34,376 nucleotides of DNA from NCBI GenBank assembly GCA_903912485.1, contig CAIWHR010000396.1:1-34376 (forward strand). The letters run 5' to 3'. Every line of letters begins with the position of its first letter. Position 1 is the stretch's first letter. Of the stretch, positions 24,678 through 34,376 are shown piece by piece. Under the pieces are notes generated by a model. The model saw only the letters and a program-made list of their open reading frames with translations, made no database searches and was not told the DNA's origin. Origin of the DNA: an uncultured beta proteobacterium (GTDB taxonomy: Bacteria; Pseudomonadota; Gammaproteobacteria; Burkholderiales; Casimicrobiaceae). Made by a program: the position numbers and the translations under genes.

Positions 24678-25604
24678 ATGAACGCAACGGCGGCGAAGCC
24701 GCGCATCGGCTTTATCGGGCTGGGTCTCATGGGACACGGCATCGCGAAGAACCTCGTCGGCAAGGGATTCCCGCTCACGGTGCGCGTGCATCGGAACCGC
24801 CGGCCGCTCGAGGACATCCTCGCTGCCGGGGCTGCCGAAGTCGCGACCAACGCCGACGTGGCGCGGGCGTCGGACATCGTGTTCCTTTGCGTGACCGGCA
24901 CGCCGCAGGTCGAGGCGGTCGTCTACGAAGCGGACGGGTTGCTCGGCGCCGCGCGCGAGGGCCTGATCGTCGTCGACACGTCGACCGCCGAACCCGCGTC
25001 GACGGCGGCGATTCGCGCCGACTTCCGGGTGAAACACGCGGAATTCGTCGACGCGCCGCTGGCGCGCACGCCGAAGGAGGCCGAGGAAGGCCGCCTCAAC
25101 ATCATGGTCGGCGCCGAGGACGCCGTGTTCGAGCGCCTGAAGCCGGTGCTCGGCGCCTTCTGCGAGAACATCATCCACGCCGGCCCGCCCGGGCACGGCC
25201 ACACCATCAAGCTGATCAACAACTTCCTCGCGATGTCGATCGCCACGTCCACCGCCGAGGCGATGGCCACGGCGGCCAAGGCGGGGGTTTCGCTGCCCAA
25301 GCTGCACGAGGTGATCTCGGCCGGCGCCGTCAATTCCGGCATCTTCCAGTTGCTGGTCGGCAGGATGCTCGCCGACGGCGACCTCGCCGGCCTCAAGTTC
25401 ACGCTGGTCAACGCGATGAAGGACCTGCGCTATTACACGCATCTGGCCGAATCGCTGCCGACGTCGGCGCTGCTCGGCGAGGCCGTGCACCAGACGATGG
25501 TGCAGGCGAACCTGCTGGGGTTCGGCGACCGCTACATCGCGTCGCTGCTCGAAGCGCAGGAGAAGCTGGCCGGCGTGAAGATCGTGCCGCGCGGCAATCC
25601 GTAG
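24678..25604 (+). CDS. NAD(P)-dependent beta-hydroxyacid dehydrogenase (3-hydroxyisobutyrate dehydrogenase family)
   Basis: KPRIGFIGLGLMGHGIAKNLVGKGF Rossmann start, VDTSTAEPAST, FVDAPLARTPKEAEEGRLNIMVG, GHGHTIKLINNFLAMS; RBS-like AAGGGG upstream. Confidence 0.93.
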   Translation: MNATAAKPRIGFIGLGLMGHGIAKNLVGKGFPLTVRVHRNRRPLEDILAAGAAEVATNADVARASDIVFLCVTGTPQVEAVVYEADGLLGAAREGLIVVDTSTAEPASTAAIRADFRVKHAEFVDAPLARTPKEAEEGRLNIMVGAEDAVFERLKPVLGAFCENIIHAGPPGHGHTIKLINNFLAMSIATSTAEAMATAAKAGVSLPKLHEVISAGAVNSGIFQLLVGRMLADGDLAGLKFTLVNAMKDLRYYTHLAESLPTSALLGEAVHQTMVQANLLGFGDRYIASLLEAQEKLAGVKIVPRGNP

Positions 25605-25623
25605 CCGGGTGGCGCGCACGAGC

Positions 25624-26418
25624 ATGACGACACCGCGCAACGCCGAGTTCCTCGACTTCGCCCACGCGCTGGCCGTGGCGGCGGGCCGCGACATCCTGCC
25701 GCACTTTCGCGTCGCGCTCGACATCGAGGACAAGGGCAGCCCGGCCGGCTACGACCCGGTGACGGTCGCCGACCGCGCGGCCGAGACGGTGATCCGCACC
25801 GGGATCGCGCGGGCCTACCCGGGGCACGGTATCCGCGGCGAGGAGCACGGCTGGGAAAGAGGGTCGTCCAACTACACCTGGGTGATCGACCCCATCGACG
25901 GCACCAAGAGCTTCATCCTCGGCCAGCTGCACTGGGCGACGCTGATCGCGCTGAACGACGGGGAACGCGTCGTCGTGGGCGTCGCGCACCAGCCGTACGT
26001 CGGCGAGTCGTTCGTCGCCACCGCCGACGGCACCGCGCAATGGCGTCGCGGCGGCGAGCGGCGGACGCTGCGCACGCGCGGCTGCAGCAGGCTCGGCGAC
26101 GCCATCGTGGCGTGCACGCATCCGTCGATGTTCCGTACGCCGCAGGACCGCGCGGCGTTCGACCGCGTCGCCGACCGCGCGCGCCTGACGCGCTGGGGCG
26201 GCGACTGCTACGCCTACTGCCTGCTGGCGATGGGCCTGATCGACATCGTGGTCGAGGCCTCGCTGCAGGCCTACGACGTGCAGGCGCTGATGCCGATCAT
26301 CGAGTCGGCCGGCGGCGTGATCACGTCGTGGACCGGCGGCGCCTGCGACGAGGGCGGGAGCGTGGTCGCCTGCGGCGATCGCGCGCTGCACGCCGAGGTG
26401 CTCGAGCTCCTCGCGTAG
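25624..26418 (+). CDS. Inositol-monophosphatase superfamily phosphatase, histidinol-phosphatase (HisN)-like
   Basis: GYDPVTVADRAAETVIRTGIARAYPGHGIRGEEHG...TWVIDPIDGTKSFILGQLHWATLIAL...RWGGDCYAYCLLAMGLIDIVVEASLQAYDVQALMPIIESAGG. Confidence 0.92.
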   Translation: MTTPRNAEFLDFAHALAVAAGRDILPHFRVALDIEDKGSPAGYDPVTVADRAAETVIRTGIARAYPGHGIRGEEHGWERGSSNYTWVIDPIDGTKSFILGQLHWATLIALNDGERVVVGVAHQPYVGESFVATADGTAQWRRGGERRTLRTRGCSRLGDAIVACTHPSMFRTPQDRAAFDRVADRARLTRWGGDCYAYCLLAMGLIDIVVEASLQAYDVQALMPIIESAGGVITSWTGGACDEGGSVVACGDRALHAEVLELLA

Positions 26419-26480
26419 CCCGGGCTGCACCGCCACCACGTCGATCGAAGTCCCAGGCATTTCCCGGGGCAGCCCGGGCA
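26415..26480. repeat. REP-like element: GTAGCCCGGG head with 11-bp inverted repeat
   Basis: GCCCGGGCTGC (26418-26428) and GCAGCCCGGGC (26469-26479) form a perfect 11-bp stem; the GTAG head contains the stop codon of the upstream CDS. Confidence 0.65.
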
Positions 26481-26580
26481 CGCGGTGACGTACGAAATTC
26501 CCGGCAACGCGGCGCAGCGGTTTCCCGTTCGTCGCCCCGCTCGTGTACCATCCGAATGACTTACATCCTCACGTTGATAA

Positions 26581-27585
26581 GTGCTCACTCCGCTCGGAAT
26601 GTCGCTGCTGCGCCAACTGGCCGACGGGAATTTTCTGTCTGGCGAGGAGCTCGCGGCCAACGCGGGCCTCACCCGCGCCCGCGTGTCGCAGGTATTGAAG
26701 GATGCCGAGACCGCAGGCCTCGCGCTGGAGCGGATCAGGGGCCGGGGCTACCGGCTGCTCGAGCCGCCCAATTTTCTCGACCCGGCGGCGTTCAAGGCGC
26801 GCCTCGCCACGCTCGACGCGGAGCGCGGCATCGCCACGCCGGTCACCATCGAGGTCGTCGACGAGATCGACTCGACGTCGTCGGAACTCATGCGCCGGAT
26901 GCCGCGGCGCGACGTTCACGGCGTCGTTCTTGCGGCGGAATGGCAGACCGCGGGACGCGGCCGGCGCGGGCGCACGTGGACCGGGGTTTTCGGCGGCAGC
27001 CTGACGTTCTCGCTTGGCTGGCGATTCGAGCAGGGTGCCGGCTTCCTGGCCGGACTCTCGCTCGCCGTCGGCGTCGGCGTCGCCCGCGCGCTCGAGGCCG
27101 AGGGTTTCGCCAAGGTCGCGCTCAAGTGGCCCAACGACCTCATTCATCGCCATCTGAAGTTCGGCGGCATCCTGATCGAGCTGAACGGCGACGCGCTCGG
27201 CCCCTCGGCCACCGTGATCGGCGTCGGGCTCAACGTCCGCCTGCCCGCCAGCGCCCGGAAGGACATCCCGCAGCCGGTCACCGACCTCGCGACCATCGCC
27301 GGCAAAAAGGCGCCCGCGATCGACCGCAACCGGCTGCTCGCGCGGCTGGTCGCCGAGCTTTCCGACGTGCTCCGGCGCTACGCCAGCGAGGGCTTCCCGC
27401 CGTTTGCCGCCGAATGGCAGCATCGTCACGCGTATCAGGGCAAGGTCGTGCGCCTGCTGCTGCCCGACGGCGCCACGGTCACCGGCAAGGTCGCAGGCGT
27501 CGACGCCAGCGGCGCGCTGGTGCTGGCCGACGGACCGCGCCGCGCGCGCTTCCTCTCCGGCGAGATCTCGCTGCGCAGGGCCTGA
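26581..27585 (+). CDS. birA: Bifunctional biotin--[acetyl-CoA-carboxylase] ligase / biotin operon repressor BirA
   Basis: 334 aa: N-terminal winged HTH (MSLLRQLADGNFLSGEELAANAGLTRARVSQVLKDAETAGLALERIRGRGYRLLEPPNFLD), then EVVDEIDSTSSELMRR, AAEWQTAGRGRRGRTWTGVFGGSLTFSLGW, ALKWPNDL, GGILIEL. Confidence 0.95.
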   Translation: MLTPLGMSLLRQLADGNFLSGEELAANAGLTRARVSQVLKDAETAGLALERIRGRGYRLLEPPNFLDPAAFKARLATLDAERGIATPVTIEVVDEIDSTSSELMRRMPRRDVHGVVLAAEWQTAGRGRRGRTWTGVFGGSLTFSLGWRFEQGAGFLAGLSLAVGVGVARALEAEGFAKVALKWPNDLIHRHLKFGGILIELNGDALGPSATVIGVGLNVRLPASARKDIPQPVTDLATIAGKKAPAIDRNRLLARLVAELSDVLRRYASEGFPPFAAEWQHRHAYQGKVVRLLLPDGATVTGKVAGVDASGALVLADGPRRARFLSGEISLRRA

Positions 27586-27622
27586 TGCGAAGGGCCGCGA
27601 GCAGCGCCAAGGCTGCGCAGTC

Positions 27623-28372
27623 ATGAGCCGCACGCTGGTCCTCGACGCCGGCAACAGCCGGACCAAGTGGGGCCTGCACGCGGTGCGCGGCTGGATGTCG
27701 TTCGGGGCGATCCCCAACGGCGAGATCGGAACGCTCGCGCTGCGCGAGTGGCAGAACCTGCCGCGTCCGGACCGCATCGTCGGCGTCAACGTCGCCGGCG
27801 AGGCGGCGCGGATGCGCATCGAAGCGCAGCTCGCCCGCTGGCGTGTCCCGCCGCGGTGGCTGACGGCGACCGCCGCCGCTGCCGGCGTCGTCAACAGCTA
27901 CGCGCAGCCCGCGCAGCTCGGCGCCGACCGGTGGGCCGCGCTGGTGGCGGCACGCAAGCGCGCGCTGGCGATGGAGCTCTTCCCGCCGCCGGTCGTCGTG
28001 GTCAACGCCGGCACGGCGGTCACCGTCGACGCGCTGGATGCCGAAGGCGTGTTCCGCGGCGGCGTCATCCTGCCGGGGCTGCGCCTGATGCTGCAGGCGC
28101 TGGCCGAACACACGGCCGGACTCAAGTCCATGCCGGGCAGCTATCGCGACTTTCCGACCAATACCGGCGACGCGCTGTATTCGGGCGCGGTGCAGGCGAT
28201 CACCGGCGCCATCGGCGAAATGCGGGCGCGGCTCGCCGGCGACGCGAACTCGGTCCGGTGCCTGCTGGCCGGAGGCGCCGCGCAGGACATCGCGCCGCAC
28301 CTCGGCGGCCCGCTCGAGGTCGTCGACAGCCTGGTGCTCGAAGGCGTGTTGGCGCTGGCGGATGCCGGTTGA
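27623..28372 (+). CDS. coaX: Type III pantothenate kinase
   Basis: MSRTLVLDAGNSRTKWGL, GVNVAGE, QPAQLGADRWAALVAAR, VVVNAGTAVTVDALDAEGVFRGGVILPGLRLMLQAL, NTGDALYSGAVQAITGAI, LLAGGAA; adjacent to birA as commonly seen. Confidence 0.95.
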   Translation: MSRTLVLDAGNSRTKWGLHAVRGWMSFGAIPNGEIGTLALREWQNLPRPDRIVGVNVAGEAARMRIEAQLARWRVPPRWLTATAAAAGVVNSYAQPAQLGADRWAALVAARKRALAMELFPPPVVVVNAGTAVTVDALDAEGVFRGGVILPGLRLMLQALAEHTAGLKSMPGSYRDFPTNTGDALYSGAVQAITGAIGEMRARLAGDANSVRCLLAGGAAQDIAPHLGGPLEVVDSLVLEGVLALADAG

Positions 28373-28395
28373 CGGCGTGCCCCCCTCGGCCGCTC

Positions 28396-29046
28396 ATGCG
28401 CACCCTATTCCTCCTGCTGCTGCTCGCCAACGTCACGTTCTTCGCCTACACGCGGCTCGACCGCGCCGGCGGCGGCGAAGCGTCGCGCCTGGCCGAGCAG
28501 GTGCAGCCGAACAAGATCCGGCTGCTGACGCCGCAGCAGGTGGCCGCGCTCGGGCCGGCCAAGGTCGCGGCGCTGGCCGACGTCTGCCTGGAGTGGGGAC
28601 CTTTCAACGATGCCGACAGGGCGCGCGCGCTCGCCGAACTGGAATCGTCCGGCCTCGGCCGGCTGCTGACGCAAAAGCGGGTCGAGCAGACCACGACCTT
28701 CTGGGTGTACCTGCCGCGCTCGGCGAACAAGGCCGCGATCGACCGGCGCATTGCGGACCTGAAGGCCGCCGGCGTCAGGGACGTCGCCGTCCTCGACACG
28801 GGCGCGCAGCGTTACACCATTTCGCTCGGCGTCTTTCGCACCGAGGACGCCGCGCGGGCGCGAGTGGCCGATCTCGCCCGCCAGGGCGTCACCGATGCGC
28901 AGGCCGGTCCGCGGCAGCAGACGCTGGTCCAGACGTCGCTCGTCATCCGCGACCCGGAAGCGCAGGTCGTCGCCCGCGTGCGCGCGGCGCAGCCCGCGTA
29001 CCCGGGCACCGACATCGCGATCGGCGCCTGCGACAAGGGCGGCTGA
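28396..29046 (+). CDS. SPOR-domain-like membrane-anchored protein
   Basis: N-terminal TM MRTLFLLLLLANVTFFAYTRLD; C-terminal TFWVYLPRSANKAAIDRRIADLKAAGVRDVAVLDTGAQRYTISLGVFRTEDAARARVADLARQGV resembles SPOR. Confidence 0.8.
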   Translation: MRTLFLLLLLANVTFFAYTRLDRAGGGEASRLAEQVQPNKIRLLTPQQVAALGPAKVAALADVCLEWGPFNDADRARALAELESSGLGRLLTQKRVEQTTTFWVYLPRSANKAAIDRRIADLKAAGVRDVAVLDTGAQRYTISLGVFRTEDAARARVADLARQGVTDAQAGPRQQTLVQTSLVIRDPEAQVVARVRAAQPAYPGTDIAIGACDKGG

Positions 29047-29143
29047 CGCGCCGGCTTGGCGTTTCGCGCAGGCGCGTCGTACCATTCCCGTGCACTTGCG
29101 CGCGCCGTGACCACGGCGCGCACGCCGCAACGGGGACCGTCCA

Positions 29144-29794
29144 GTGTTTCTGAACCGGGCCGACATCGAATCCATCGACGCGCGCATCGCGACCATCGAA
29201 GCCGCGACCGGCGTCGAGATCGTCACCGCGGTGATCGGCAAGGCCGACGCCTATCCCGAACTGCCGTGGACCGCCTTCGCGGCGGGCGCGTCGCTCGCCG
29301 CGCTGGGGACCGTCGCCGCCGACGCGCTGCGGCCCGACTGGACGTCGGCGCACGCGGCGCTGGTCGCGGCGGTCACGATCCTGGGTGCCGGCGGCGCCTG
29401 CGCGCTCGCGGCGATCTTCGTGCCGGCGTTCGCGCGGCTGTTCCTGCGCGCGGCGCGCCGCGACGCCGAGGTCCTGCAGTACGCGCGCGCGCTGTTCCTC
29501 GAGCGCGAGCTGTTCCGGACCCGGCGGCGCACCGGCATCCTGCTCCTGGTCAGCCTGTTCGAGCGGCGGATCGAACTCCTGCCCGACGTCGGATTCGGCG
29601 ACCGGATCGAGGCTGCCGACTGGCATCGGGTGGTGGCATCGATGATGCCGGCGCTGGCCGACCGGCGTCCGGCGGCGGCGCTGCTCGAAGGCCTCGACGG
29701 CGTTGCCGACCTCCTCGCGCGCAGCGGCTGCAGCGCCGGCGCCGACGACGTCAACGAGCTTCCCGACCAACCCATCGAGTTGAAGGGCGAATGA
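29144..29794 (+). CDS. TPM-domain (YgcG/TLP18.3-type) membrane protein
   Basis: GTG start; FLNRADIESIDARIATIEAATGVEIVTAVIGKADAYPELPWTAFAAGAS, two TM segments, then ERRIELLPDVGFGDRI. Confidence 0.78.
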   Translation: MFLNRADIESIDARIATIEAATGVEIVTAVIGKADAYPELPWTAFAAGASLAALGTVAADALRPDWTSAHAALVAAVTILGAGGACALAAIFVPAFARLFLRAARRDAEVLQYARALFLERELFRTRRRTGILLLVSLFERRIELLPDVGFGDRIEAADWHRVVASMMPALADRRPAAALLEGLDGVADLLARSGCSAGADDVNELPDQPIELKGE

Positions 29795-30759
29795 CCGCGA
29801 TCTGTCGCTGGCTGGCGTTGCTGCCGCTGCTCGTCGCCGGCGCATGGTCGGCGCCGCTGCGCGCCGCCGACGTGCCCTACCTCAGCGGCCGCGTCGTCGA
29901 TCACGCCGAGATCCTTTCGCCGGCGACGCGCGAACGGCTCACCGCGGCGCTGAAGGCGCACGAGGACGCGACCGGCGACCAGGTCGCGGTGCTCACCGTT
30001 CCGACGATAGGCGGCGAGGGCATCGAGGCCTACGCGACCCGGGTGTTCGAGAGCTGGAAGCTGGGCCGGAACGGCAAGGACAACGGCGTGCTGGTGGTGG
30101 TCGTGCCGCAGGACCGCAAGATGCGCATCGAGGTCGGCTACGGGCTCGAAGGCACGCTCACCGACGTCGCCAGCAGCCGCATCATCCGCAACGTGATGAC
30201 GCCGCAGTTCAAGGACGGCAACTACGACCGGGGCATCGCCGACGGGGTGCTGGCGGTGATCGCGCAGCTCGAGGGCAAGCCGGGAGTCGCCGACGCGACG
30301 CCCGCGGCAGCCGGCACGGGAAGCGGCGCGACGTCGATCACCATCGACACGCCCGACATGCCGTGGCCGATGCGCATCCTGCTGGGGGCATTCATCTTCG
30401 GGATCATCGGCCTGTTCACGTTCATCGGCATCATGACGCCGGGCGTGGGCTGGTTCCTCTACGTTTTCCTGATCCCGTTCTGGGCGATGTTTCCGCTGAT
30501 GATCATCGGCATGAACGCGACCGTCGCCGTCTTCGTCGTCTACGTCGTCGGCTATCCGATCGCCAAGCTGCTGCTGGCGCGCAGCGCGTGGTACCGGAAG
30601 GCGGCGCAGGATCTCAGGACCAAGGGGCGCGCGACCATCGGCGGCTTCACGATGACGAGTTCGGGCGGGTCGTCCGGGTCTTCGTCGTCGGGCGGCGGCG
30701 GCGGTTTCTCGGGCGGCGGCGGCAGTTCCGGCGGCGGCGGCGCGTCGGGGAGCTGGTGA
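29791..30759 (+). CDS. TPM-domain (YgcG family) protein with Gly/Ser-rich C-terminus
   Basis: Signal peptide then VPYLSGRVVDHAEILSPATRERLTAALKAHEDATGDQVAVLTVPTIGGEGIEAYATRVFESWKLGRNGKDNGVLVVVVPQDRKMRIEVGYGLEGTLTD..., ends GGGGGFSGGGGSSGGGGASGSW. ATGA overlap with preceding gene. Confidence 0.93.
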   Translation: MTAICRWLALLPLLVAGAWSAPLRAADVPYLSGRVVDHAEILSPATRERLTAALKAHEDATGDQVAVLTVPTIGGEGIEAYATRVFESWKLGRNGKDNGVLVVVVPQDRKMRIEVGYGLEGTLTDVASSRIIRNVMTPQFKDGNYDRGIADGVLAVIAQLEGKPGVADATPAAAGTGSGATSITIDTPDMPWPMRILLGAFIFGIIGLFTFIGIMTPGVGWFLYVFLIPFWAMFPLMIIGMNATVAVFVVYVVGYPIAKLLLARSAWYRKAAQDLRTKGRATIGGFTMTSSGGSSGSSSSGGGGGFSGGGGSSGGGGASGSW

Positions 30760-30769
30760 TTGCAACCTC

Positions 30770-31244
30770 GTAGCCCGGGTTCCGCGTCCAGGTAGGCCCG
30801 ACGCGAGCCTCGCGCGCGTCCGGCGGAACCCGGGTTGCGCGGCCACGACGAGCGCCGTAGCCCGGGTTCCGCGTCCAGGTAGGCCCGACGCGAGCCTCCC
30901 GCGCGTCCGGGCGGAACCCGGGTTGCGCGGCCACGACGAGCGCCGTAGCCCGGGTTCCGCGGCCACGACGAGCGCCGTAGCCCGGGTTCCGCGGCCACGA
31001 CGAGCGCCGTAGCCGGATGCGCCGCGCCGCGCAACCCGGGGGGGTGCGCCCAACGAAGCGCCGGCCCCGGGTTTCGCGCTTCAACCGCAGGGGCCGACGT
31101 CGGGCGCGGGCGGGCGCGAAGCCCCGGGCTTCGCGCTTCAAGGACAGGGGCCACGTCGGGCGCGGGCGGGCGCGAAGCCCCGGGCTTCGCGCTTCAGGGA
31201 CAGGGGCCGACGTCGGGCGCGGGCGGGCGCGAAGCCCGGGCTAC
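30770..31244. repeat. Compound intergenic repeat array bounded by GTAGCCCGGG ... CCCGGGCTAC
   Basis: GTAGCC(C)GG heads at 30770, 30857, 30945, 30977, 31009 (spacings 87, 88, 32, 32), followed by three units of about 57 bp beginning CCCCGGG at 31065, 31122, 31178; closes with CCCGGGCTAC at 31235-31244. Confidence 0.9.
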
Positions 31245-31308
31245 GTTTCAACCGCAGGAGATGACGCGGGGGGCCGCGGTGTCCCGGGCGCGAGGGCTCA
31301 AGCCCGGA

Positions 31309-31695
31309 TCAGGACTGTTCCCACGGCAGGCCTTCGGTCCGCCAGCCGGAGACGGTGTTGCGGTGATGGTCGTCGTCGAGCGGGCCTTCGAAGCCCTCGA
31401 GCACGTTGTAGACCTCGGAAAACCCGGCCCGCTCCAGCGCCTGGCCGGCGCTGATCGAGCGCTGGCCGCTGCGGCAGATGATCAGCACCGGGCGATCGAC
31501 GCTCGCGATCTTGCGCACCTGGCCGACGAAATGCGGGTTGATCTCCCAGTCCGGGCCGTCGTTCCACGAGACGTGCAGCGCGCCGACCGGATGGCCGACG
31601 AACAGGTATTCCATCTCGCTGCGGCAGTCGATGAACACCGCCTGCGGGTGTTCGTGGAGGAATTCGAAGGCCTGTCGGGGTTTGAGATGTTCCAT
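31309..31695 (-). CDS. Rhodanese-like domain protein
   Basis: 128 aa: MEHLKPRQAFEFLHEHPQAVFIDCRSEMEYLFVGHPVGALHVSWNDGPDWEINPHFVGQVRKIASVDRPVLIICRSGQRSISAGQALERAGFSEVYNVLEGFEG; catalytic loop CRSGQRS. Confidence 0.95.
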   Translation of the reverse strand: MEHLKPRQAFEFLHEHPQAVFIDCRSEMEYLFVGHPVGALHVSWNDGPDWEINPHFVGQVRKIASVDRPVLIICRSGQRSISAGQALERAGFSEVYNVLEGFEGPLDDDHHRNTVSGWRTEGLPWEQS

Positions 31696-31847
31696 CGGCG
31701 AAACTCTAGCACGGCGCCGCGCGCGCCGTTATGCCGATGCGTGCGCAGGATATAACCGGGGGCAAGCACGGCGGCCTGCACGACAGGCGCCGTCGGGCGA
31801 CGGGCGATGTCGCGATGGGCGCGACGGGCGCGACGGGCGACGTGCGA

Positions 31848-31876
31848 TTGACAATTGCCGCGCCAGACTTTACCTT
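31848..31876 (+). promoter_or_regulatory. Possible sigma70 promoter for the metH leader (TTGACA-N17-TACCTT)
   Basis: Perfect -35 hexamer TTGACA at 31848-31853; weak -10 TACCTT at 31871-31876; positioned just upstream of the riboswitch. Confidence 0.45.
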
Positions 31877-31883
31877 TCACCTC

Positions 31884-31937
31884 CAGCGCCGATTTGAATC
31901 CTAGCTTGCGGGCGCTCAATAAATGCAGCTAAAGCGG
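31884..31937 (+). promoter_or_regulatory. SAM-II riboswitch upstream of metH
   Basis: CAGCGCCGATTTGAATCCTAGCTTGCGGGCGCTCAATAAATGCAGCTAAAGCGG: P1 AGCGCC (31885-31890)/GGCGCT (31911-31916); conserved GATTTG, GCTTGC and GCTAAA(G) elements of SAM-II; possible pseudoknot TAGCT (31902-31906)/AGCTA (31927-31931). Confidence 0.87.
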
Positions 31938-31947
31938 CCTTCGACGG

Positions 31948-31981
31948 AAACCCGTTCGGCGGCGAGCTGACCGGGTTTTTT
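31948..31981 (+). terminator. Intrinsic terminator/attenuator between SAM-II aptamer and metH
   Basis: AAACCCG (31948-31954) pairs with CGGGTTT (31972-31978), followed by a T run to 31981. Confidence 0.75.
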
Positions 31982-32005
31982 CATTTCCCCGATTCGATCC
32001 CTACG

Positions 32006-33058
<1,053 letters not shown>

Positions 33059-33066
33059 CCCCGCCC

Positions 33067-34376
<1,310 letters not shown>

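Noticed and set aside
22313-25627. 1104-aa plus-strand ORF
   Set aside because: Runs antisense to GT41/GT7 and out of frame through EamA and the dehydrogenase; Arg-rich with no domain.
29251-31053. 600-aa minus-strand ORF with repeated GRGTRATALVVAA(E/Q)PG peptides
   Set aside because: The repeated peptide is a translation of the noncoding repeat array and antisense of the TPM genes; not a credible protein.
30770-31244. CRISPR-like direct repeats
   Set aside because: Units are adjacent, variable in length (87/88/32/57 bp) and contain no unique spacers between constant repeats; better described as REP/BIME-like.
31790-31845. Degenerate GCGACGGGC repeats before the metH leader
   Set aside because: Short, imperfect low-complexity sequence without boundaries or structure; likely simple repeat.

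Overview
High-GC, betaproteobacterial-looking chromosomal window (assignment from gene content and composition only). Left to right: 5' part of thiC (- strand) with a TPP riboswitch; LysR regulator divergent from a DODA-type dioxygenase / cytochrome b561 / YceI / YceI / nitroreductase run; a 5'-truncated IPTL-CTERM anchored-protein remnant; tRNA-Gly(CCC); a methyltransferase; an exported collagen-like (Gly-X-Y) protein; a Tat-signal phage/eCIS tail-tube (gp19-like) protein; a LysR remnant; a GT61-type glycosyltransferase; a Tat-type sulfatase; a very large TPR-GAF hybrid histidine kinase whose last receiver domain is frameshifted, followed by Hpt and receiver-nucleotidyl cyclase genes; a GT7 (beta4GalT-like) and GT41 (OGT-like) glycosyltransferase pair; EamA transporter, beta-hydroxyacid dehydrogenase, HisN-like phosphatase, birA, coaX, a SPOR-like protein and two TPM proteins; a compound GTAGCCCGGG repeat array; a rhodanese; and a split metH preceded by what reads as a SAM-II riboswitch plus intrinsic terminator. 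The most interesting items are the Tat-targeted tail-tube-like protein next to an exported collagen-like protein, the SAM-II riboswitch upstream of split metH, the GT7/GT41 pair, and the compound repeat array. No complete mobile element or CRISPR array was found. All domain calls come from reading motifs by eye; no searches were run.
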